The translations under genes were made by a program, and so were the position numbers. The notes below the pieces were generated by a model, which was not told the origin of the DNA, searched no databases, and worked only from the letters and a program-made list of their open reading frames with translations. 10,062 nucleotides of DNA from Chloroflexota bacterium (lineage in GTDB: Bacteria > Chloroflexota > Anaerolineae > Promineifilales > Promineifilaceae), in NCBI GenBank assembly GCA_020353135.1, contig CP070688.1:3144581-3154642 (forward strand). Reading direction: 5' to 3'. This document shows, piece by piece, positions 5,887-10,062 of the stretch (positions are counted from its first letter, which is position 1; each line of letters begins with the position of its first letter).

Positions 5887-6443
5887 TTATGCCTTCTTTT
5901 GAGCTGCCAGTTCTTACAGGCGATGTTCTGATCGCCGCGGCAACTATCTTTCTGCTCAGGGTCGTGGGTGTGACGCTGGCCACCGTCCGTGTATTGATCA
6001 CCCTCCGCGGCCAAAAACTGCCGGCCGCAATCATGGGCTTCTTCGAGGTCCTGGTTTACGTATTGGCCTTAGGCGCGGTAGTGAACAACCTCTCGAATGT
6101 CTGGAATTTGCTTGGCTATTGTCTGGGCTTCGCGGCCGGCACTTTAGTCGGCATGACAATTGACGACTATCTTGCCCTTGGTTACGCTACGGTAAGCGTC
6201 ATCTCGCGCTACAACAGCCAGAGCGTGGCCGAAGCGGTACGGGAAGCCGGCTACGGCGCCACGGTTGAATGGGGACAGGGTCGCGCCGGTACCGTTGGCG
6301 TGGTCAGAATCACGGTCCGACGGCGAGAAGTAAGCTCGGTGGTTGACCTAGCCGATAAAGCGGATCCAGACGCCTTTGTGACAGTCGAGGAAGCCCGCTC
6401 GATACGCCGAGGCTACATGCGCACAGCTCGCCACGAACGTTAG
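5883..6443 (+). CDS. UPF0316 family membrane protein (DUF5698-DUF2179)
   Basis: Inner membrane protein of unknown function, 186 aa (184 if ATG 5889 is used). What is seen: three membrane segments (about 14-36, 47-66, 72-93) with the family-typical run KLPAAIMGFFEVLVYVLALG and a GFAAGTLVGMTIDDYLALG stretch, i.e. the DUF5698 region. A soluble C-terminal DUF2179-type domain follows (about 105-182) with REAGYGATVEWGQGRAG, a beta strand VVRITVRRRE, and DPDAFVTVEEA. Length matches the family. It is coupled through ATGA to the small ORF and sits downstream of a peptidoglycan peptidase, so envelope-related expression is plausible, but no biochemical function is established for the family that I can invoke. 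It ends convergently, 34 bases from the rhodanese stop. Confidence 0.9.
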   Translation: MIMPSFELPVLTGDVLIAAATIFLLRVVGVTLATVRVLITLRGQKLPAAIMGFFEVLVYVLALGAVVNNLSNVWNLLGYCLGFAAGTLVGMTIDDYLALGYATVSVISRYNSQSVAEAVREAGYGATVEWGQGRAGTVGVVRITVRRREVSSVVDLADKADPDAFVTVEEARSIRRGYMRTARHER

Positions 6444-6477
6444 GCTGTCTCCGCCCGTTCAGTTAGAAAGCAAACGC

Positions 6478-6834
6478 CTAGTAGCGGCCGACCGAAGAGT
6501 CGATCTGGAGAGCGTAGGCTTCAATCCCTCCGGCCATGCTAAATGTGTTCTGCCAACCAAGTTGCCTGAGCCAGGCCGTGACCTGGGCGCTTCTCACGCC
6601 TGTATGACAAAAGACCACGATTGTAGCATCCCTGTCATCAAACTCCTCCGTCAACGCCGCTTCTCGGCGTGCGGCCAGGTCGCTAAGCGGGATCCAGAGG
6701 ACATCATTTCCAAGATTGGCGAGTCTGAGCTCCATTTGCTCGCGGACATCAAGCAGAACGAACGCGTCGCCACGCTTCCGCTTGTCAGCGACTTCCTGGA
6801 CCTCAGTTTCCGGTGCACCATAGATGTTTGGCAT
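6478..6834 (-). CDS. Single-domain rhodanese-like sulfurtransferase
   Basis: 118-aa cytoplasmic rhodanese-domain protein. Such proteins carry a persulfide on an active-site Cys and move sulfur to acceptors such as cyanide, thiols or biosynthetic enzymes. What is seen: LLDVREQMELRLANLG (27-42), IPLSDL (48-53), then the active loop FCHTGVRS with Cys76 and Arg81 in the six-residue CxxGxR form, and MAGGIEAY (100-107). All hallmark positions of the GlpE/single-domain type are present. ATG 6834 is chosen: GGGAG lies 8 bases upstream (6843-6847), the protein then has family length, and it begins 16 bases after the DUF423 stop. An in-frame upstream start near 6933 would overlap the DUF423 gene by about 80 bases and is unlikely. 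Physiological acceptor unknown. Confidence 0.94.
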   Translation of the reverse strand: MPNIYGAPETEVQEVADKRKRGDAFVLLDVREQMELRLANLGNDVLWIPLSDLAARREAALTEEFDDRDATIVVFCHTGVRSAQVTAWLRQLGWQNTFSMAGGIEAYALQIDSSVGRY

Positions 6835-6842
6835 AATAAGTG

Positions 6843-6847
6843 CTCCC
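6843..6847 (-). promoter_or_regulatory. Shine-Dalgarno site of the rhodanese gene
   Basis: Reads GGGAG on the minus strand, 8 bases before ATG 6834, in the 16-base gap after the DUF423 stop. It supports the short 118-aa start over the overlapping upstream alternative. Confidence 0.65.
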
Positions 6848-6850
6848 GCC

Positions 6851-7228
6851 TCAGCCGCCACGCCAGGCGGCAGCAATAAGCAGCGCCCAACCGGCCAAAA
6901 ATGCCGCACCGCCAATTGGTGTGACGGCCCCAAGCCAGCGCGTGTCAGTCAGTACCAGCAAGTAGAGCGATCCCGAGAAGATTATGACGCCGGCGATAAT
7001 CAGATATCCGCCCCAGTTCACCAATGAACCCGGCCATTGGCTGACCGCCCAGGCGACCGCAAGCAGAGCCAGGCCATGAATCAGTTGATATCGAACGGCC
7101 GTCAGGTAGGTCGCCCTAAGATCAGGATGATCGACGAAGTAATCCTCTAGGCCGTGCGCGCCAAAAGCGCCGGCCGCGACACCCAACAACATGATGACCG
7201 ATCCGGCCATGAAGAAGAATCGTTCCAT
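6851..7228 (-). CDS. DUF423 family small membrane protein (YgdD-like)
   Basis: 125-aa integral membrane protein of unknown function, normal length for the DUF423/YgdD family. What is seen: four hydrophobic segments (about 6-26, 46-64, 72-93, 98-121), and the family signatures GAFGAHGL (21-28), TAVRYQLIHGLALL (43-56), GSLYLLVLTD (86-95) and TPIGGAAFLAGW (103-114). ATG 7228 fits the family N-terminus (MERFFFMAGS); only a weak GGG is found 12 bases upstream. It lies 70 bases after the coaBC stop and 16 bases before the rhodanese gene, so it probably shares a transcript with the rhodanese. An imperfect palindrome at 7249-7272 sits just upstream. Confidence 0.93.
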   Translation of the reverse strand: MERFFFMAGSVIMLLGVAAGAFGAHGLEDYFVDHPDLRATYLTAVRYQLIHGLALLAVAWAVSQWPGSLVNWGGYLIIAGVIIFSGSLYLLVLTDTRWLGAVTPIGGAAFLAGWALLIAAAWRGG

Positions 7229-7248
7229 GTTACGTGTTACCCAATTTC

Positions 7249-7272
7249 GATAAAGCGACGCCGTCGATTATC
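7249..7272. repeat. Imperfect palindrome between coaBC and the DUF423 gene
   Basis: GATAAAGCGACG (7249-7260) faces CGTCGATTATC (7262-7272) around one C. Five GC-rich and five AT-rich pairs match, with a bulge between them. It lies 20 bases upstream of the DUF423 start and 26 bases past the coaBC stop. There is no U-tract, so it is more like an operator or processing hairpin than an intrinsic terminator. Confidence 0.35.
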
Positions 7273-7298
7273 ACTTTGCTGGCTTAACGCCTACCGGA

Positions 7299-8525
7299 TC
7301 ACTTACCAGCTAGCAGCTCGGCGACGACGTCTATAAGACGTTCGGCAACGGCGGTCTTGTCCAGCAGAGGCCAGTTGTCCACTTCACCTGACGCGCTTAG
7401 GACCGCGACTCGATTCGTCTTGACGGCAAATCCGGCGTCGGCGGCGCTGATGTCGTTAACAACGATCAGATCAAGACCTTTTCGTCTTAGTTTGCCGCGT
7501 CCGTGCTCGAGGACATTCTGCGTCTCGGCGGCAAAGCCAAGGGTTATCTTTGGAAAACCAGTCCGCTCCTTGACCTCTTTGACAGCCTCCAATATATCGG
7601 GATTTCGGCCCAGGCTAATCGTCAGTCCCTCATCGATGCCGGATTTCTTCTTAATCTTATGACTGGCCGTCGCCGCCGGCCGAAAGTCCGACACGGCCGC
7701 TGCCATGAGCAACACGTCACACCCGTCCACGGCCTGCACTACTGCGTCACGCATCTCAACCGCCGTTGTTGTCGAAACAAGCTCGGCGCCCACCGGCGCT
7801 TCTTCTGCAACCGGACCGGCTATCAAGGTCACGCTAGCGCCAGCGTCCAGCGAAGCCTGTGCCAGGGCCAGACCCTGTTTTCCACTAGAGCGATTGCTCA
7901 AAAATCGTACCGGATCCAGCGGCTCGCGGGTCGGACCGGCGGTGACCACAACTTTCCGGCCGGCAAGGGCTCCATCCCTTCCCAATGCTCGGCGAATGTG
8001 CCCTACAAGCTGCAAAGGCTCAAGCAGCCTTCCTGCACCCACAAGTCCTGATGCCATTCGCCCTTCAGCCGGACCGGCGAAGATAACATCGCGCTCCTGC
8101 AACAGCGCGATGCTGGTTTGTGTCGCCTGATGCTCATACATGCCGCCATCCATGGCCGGGGCAACCAGCACAGGGCAGCGAGCCGCCAGGACTGTCACCG
8201 TTAACAAATTATCGGCCAAGCCATGGGCCATTTTGGCGATGGTGTGCGCCGTTGCCGGAGCAATCACCAGCAGATCAGCCGACTCGCCCAGGCGAACGTG
8301 CCCGACGTGTTCGTCCAGATCCCACATATCGCCATGGACGCGGCGCCCGGTCACCGAGCGAAATGCCATCTGACTGACAAATCGAGCGGCCGATTCTGTC
8401 AAAATCACCTCGACTTCGGCCCCTGCCTGAGTCAGTTTGGAGGCCAGATCAACAGCCTTATAGCAGGCAATCGAACCGGTCACTCCCAGCACGATTTGTT
8501 TTCCCGTCAGTAGCTCGACCGTCAT
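7299..8525 (-). CDS. coaBC: Bifunctional phosphopantothenoylcysteine synthetase/decarboxylase
   Basis: Two steps of coenzyme A synthesis: CoaB joins 4'-phosphopantothenate to cysteine using CTP, and CoaC decarboxylates the product with FMN. 408 aa, usual length. What is seen: N-terminal CoaC flavoprotein (about 8-180) with LGVTGSIACYKA, catalytic His76 in VGHVRLG, and the motif PAMDGGM (123-129). The C-terminal CoaB (about 188-408) has VVVTAGPTREPLDPVRFLSNRSSGKQG with Asn211, AAAVSDF (276-281), KIKKK (290-294), NPDIL and VVNDIS (355-360). Odd: the classic PxMNxxM Asn is Asp126 and the ACG flap cysteine of E. coli is missing (RMASGLVGAGR, 156-166). I recall both changes in other CoaBC lineages, so the enzyme is probably active. 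ATG 8525 is 5 bases after the smpB stop, so the two are co-transcribed. Confidence 0.96.
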   Translation of the reverse strand: MTVELLTGKQIVLGVTGSIACYKAVDLASKLTQAGAEVEVILTESAARFVSQMAFRSVTGRRVHGDMWDLDEHVGHVRLGESADLLVIAPATAHTIAKMAHGLADNLLTVTVLAARCPVLVAPAMDGGMYEHQATQTSIALLQERDVIFAGPAEGRMASGLVGAGRLLEPLQLVGHIRRALGRDGALAGRKVVVTAGPTREPLDPVRFLSNRSSGKQGLALAQASLDAGASVTLIAGPVAEEAPVGAELVSTTTAVEMRDAVVQAVDGCDVLLMAAAVSDFRPAATASHKIKKKSGIDEGLTISLGRNPDILEAVKEVKERTGFPKITLGFAAETQNVLEHGRGKLRRKGLDLIVVNDISAADAGFAVKTNRVAVLSASGEVDNWPLLDKTAVAERLIDVVAELLAGK

Positions 8526-8530
8526 TGCGT

Positions 8531-8998
8531 TCAGTTCCGGTACTTCTCTTTCAGTGCTCTTTCCACCTGGCGCTTCGCGTCTCGCTTCGCCAGTGCCTGT
8601 CGCTTGTCGAATCTTTTCTTACCACGCGCCAGGGCGACCTCTATCTTAGCCCAACCATTCTTTAGGTATAGCTTCGTAGGCACCATTGTGAGGCCCTTGG
8701 TTGTTAGCGCTTCGGCGATCTTATCCACTTCGCGTCTGTGCAGGAGCAGCTTTCGCGGCCGGGTCGGGTCTTGCTTTTCGTAGCCCGCACGATCATAGGG
8801 CGCAATATTGGCCTCAAACAGCCATAATTCGCCACCCTTGGGCTGGACGAAACTGTGGCGCAGGCTAACCTTATTTGCTCGCACAGACTTAATTTCCGGG
8901 CCTGTCAAGACGAGGCCCGCTTCAAAACGCTCCAGTAACACATAGTCGTGCCTGGCTCGCCGATTCGTTGCGATGACTTTGTTGCCGCGATTTCTCAT
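8531..8998 (-). CDS. smpB: SsrA-binding protein SmpB
   Basis: Binds tmRNA and, in its place of a tRNA anticodon arm, enters the ribosomal A site to rescue stalled ribosomes. 155 aa, normal length. What is seen: N-terminal NRRARHDYVLLERFEAGLVL (12-31), LTGPEIKSVRANKVSLRHSF (31-50), a central beta-barrel with LWLFEANIAPYDRAGYEK, RPRKLLLHRREV (80-91), GLTMVPTKLYLKNGWAKIEV (102-121), and the lysine/arginine-rich tail KKRFDKRQALAKRDAKRQVERALK that becomes helical in the decoding centre. ATG 8998 has GGTGAG 2-3 bases upstream (tight spacing). No ssrA gene is in the window. It lies 81 bases after the S41 protease and 5 bases before coaBC. Confidence 0.97.
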   Translation of the reverse strand: MRNRGNKVIATNRRARHDYVLLERFEAGLVLTGPEIKSVRANKVSLRHSFVQPKGGELWLFEANIAPYDRAGYEKQDPTRPRKLLLHRREVDKIAEALTTKGLTMVPTKLYLKNGWAKIEVALARGKKRFDKRQALAKRDAKRQVERALKEKYRN

Positions 8999-9079
8999 AG
9001 CTCACCAAATGCCGCTAGTCATAGATAAAGGCCCGCTTGCCAATCCTGCCCCTTGCAAATGGCCTGGTTCTGTACCTAA

Positions 9080-10062
9080 TCAACGCCCCTCCAAAATGAG
9101 TCTGATTGCGCGTTGCAATTGTGTATCGGCATCGCCACCGAATTCTTCCGGGGTTTCTACATGAACGTCTGGTTCCACGCCTTCGACGCTGATTGAACGG
9201 TCATTAGGCGTATACCATCGAGCGATCGTCACTCGCAATTCCGACCCATCCGAAAGCGTGTGCGTTTGCTGCACCGAGCCCTTACCGAAAGTTGTGTCGC
9301 CAACCAGTGTGCCTCTTCCTCGATCTTTGACGGCGCCGGCCACAATCTCAGAAGCGCTAGCGCTGCCTGCATTCACCAACACAACCAACTCAATCTCTTC
9401 CGCCAGATCGCCGTCTTCCGACTCAAACACCTCTTCCAATTCGCGGCTGTCACGCTCATAGAGCACTACTCCGTCATTCAGGAACAAATCGGCCACTTGC
9501 ACTGACTGTGACAAGAAACCACCTGGGTTATCGCGCAAATCGAATATCAGCGCTTGGGGTTCCTGATCGAGCAACTCCCTTAGTTCTGATTCAAGCTGCT
9601 CGGCTGCGTTCCCGCTAAATCCGGTCAGGCGCGCATAGGCAATATTATCTTCCAACATCTCGCCGGAAACGATCGGAATCTCAATCCGCTCGCGGGTGAC
9701 AGTAAGATCAAATGGTTCATCCAGCGATTCGCGTACTATTGTCAACGTTACCTGCGTTCCCTCAGGCCCCTTTATTTCGGCCGTGATTTCATCCAGCGAT
9801 CTACCTAGCACTGATTCACCGTTGACGTGAGTTATCAAGTCGCCGCTGAGCAGTCCCGCCCGATCGGCCGGCTGATCCTCGATGGGGCGAACGATGACCA
9901 GGTAGCCATCGGGATCGAGGTCGACGAAAGCGCCAATGCCCTCGAAGCTGCCATTCAGTTGCTCACGCATGTGCGCGGCCATGTCGGGAGTTACGAAGCG
10001 TGTATAGGTATCATCAAGCAATTCAAGCGAGCCTGCGATCGCGCCGTAAGTCACTTCTTCCT
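9080..10062 (-). CDS. S41 family C-terminal processing peptidase with PDZ, N-terminus cut
   Basis: CtpA/CtpB-type serine protease that trims exported proteins from their C-termini outside the cytoplasm; 326 residues are visible. The start and any signal or membrane segment lie beyond the right edge. What is seen, in order: YGAIAGSLELLDDTYTRFV, the lead-in typical of the family; a PDZ domain (about 9690-9965; FEGIGA, RAGLLSGDLITHVNGE); the core strand IFDLRDNPGGFLSQSVQVAD; then GSASASEI with the catalytic Ser at 9356-9358, and FGKGSVQQ with the general-base Lys at 9281-9283. The Ser to Lys distance of 25 and Lys to Gln distance of 4 match Prc/CtpB. The C-terminus ends 14 residues after a VETPEEFGG stretch, short but complete. 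It is upstream of smpB on the same strand, with 81 bases between. Substrates unknown. Confidence 0.96.
   Translation of the reverse strand, partial: EEVTYGAIAGSLELLDDTYTRFVTPDMAAHMREQLNGSFEGIGAFVDLDPDGYLVIVRPIEDQPADRAGLLSGDLITHVNGESVLGRSLDEITAEIKGPEGTQVTLTIVRESLDEPFDLTVTRERIEIPIVSGEMLEDNIAYARLTGFSGNAAEQLESELRELLDQEPQALIFDLRDNPGGFLSQSVQVADLFLNDGVVLYERDSRELEEVFESEDGDLAEEIELVVLVNAGSASASEIVAGAVKDRGRGTLVGDTTFGKGSVQQTHTLSDGSELRVTIARWYTPNDRSISVEGVEPDVHVETPEEFGGDADTQLQRAIRLILEGR

Noticed and set aside
6435..6460. GAACG / CGTTC repeat between convergent genes as a bidirectional terminator
   Set aside because: Only five pairs with a 16-base loop and no flanking T-run; not enough to call a terminator.
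6835..6933. N-terminal extension of the rhodanese to a start at 6933
   Set aside because: It would overlap the DUF423 coding region by about 80 bases, while ATG 6834 has a proper GGGAG and yields family-length protein.
7503..8051. Open plus-strand frame of 182 codons
   Set aside because: Antisense to coaBC, which carries complete motifs throughout; the frame has no family resemblance or ribosome site.
8999..9079. Terminator or promoter in the S41 to smpB gap
   Set aside because: Only short AGGCC/GGCCT and TTGC/GCAA pairings with large loops and no well-spaced -35/-10 pair were found.
1..10062. Defence system, prophage, insertion sequence, CRISPR array or secondary-metabolite cluster
   Set aside because: Every gene belongs to a housekeeping or common metabolic family, and I saw no transposase, integrase, direct-repeat array or terminal inverted repeats.

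Overview
This looks like an ordinary chromosomal stretch of a free-living bacterium with about 56-57% GC. It carries housekeeping and metabolic genes and no mobile elements, phage genes, CRISPR arrays, tRNAs or rRNAs that I can see. Protein style and gene order suggest a Chloroflexota-type organism: a fused FolK-FolP, a CoaBC with a PAMD variant motif, an S41 peptidase next to smpB, and paired acyl-CoA dehydrogenases. That placement is inference, not proof. Genes are packed closely. No gene-free stretch exceeds 300 bases, and the longest gap is about 175 bases (4361-4535).

Left block, minus strand, transcribed right to left from about 4440 towards 1: a bifunctional HPPK-DHPS folate enzyme, two different acyl-CoA dehydrogenases, and a short-chain dehydrogenase cut by the left window edge. 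Spacings of 61, 12 and 88 bases fit one operon. Upstream of it lies a promoter with TTGACA and TATATT spaced by 17 bases, overlaid by a pair of 15-bp near-palindromes shaped like TetR-family operators. A second, weaker copy of the whole promoter plus operator unit sits exactly 27 bp downstream. The two dehydrogenases look complementary. One keeps the catalytic Glu but has lost the RxxFG cofactor motif. The other keeps RxxFG but has a shortened C-terminus with Asp where the Glu should be. I infer a heteromeric enzyme.

Middle block, plus strand, 4536-6443: a secreted LysM plus M23 zinc peptidase, a 37-residue small ORF, and a UPF0316-type (DUF5698-DUF2179) membrane protein. The three are joined by 8-base and 4-base overlaps, so they are probably translationally coupled. 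The peptidase start has no Shine-Dalgarno site and lies about 10 bases after an extended -10 element, so the message may be leaderless.

Right block, minus strand, from the right edge down to 6478: the C-terminal part of an S41 (CtpA-type) processing protease with PDZ domain, then smpB, coaBC, a small DUF423 membrane protein and a single-domain rhodanese. The block ends convergently with the middle block, with only 34 bases between stop codons and no clear terminator.

The palindrome CGGCCG is strikingly frequent throughout, on genes of both strands, and may be a genome-wide signature.
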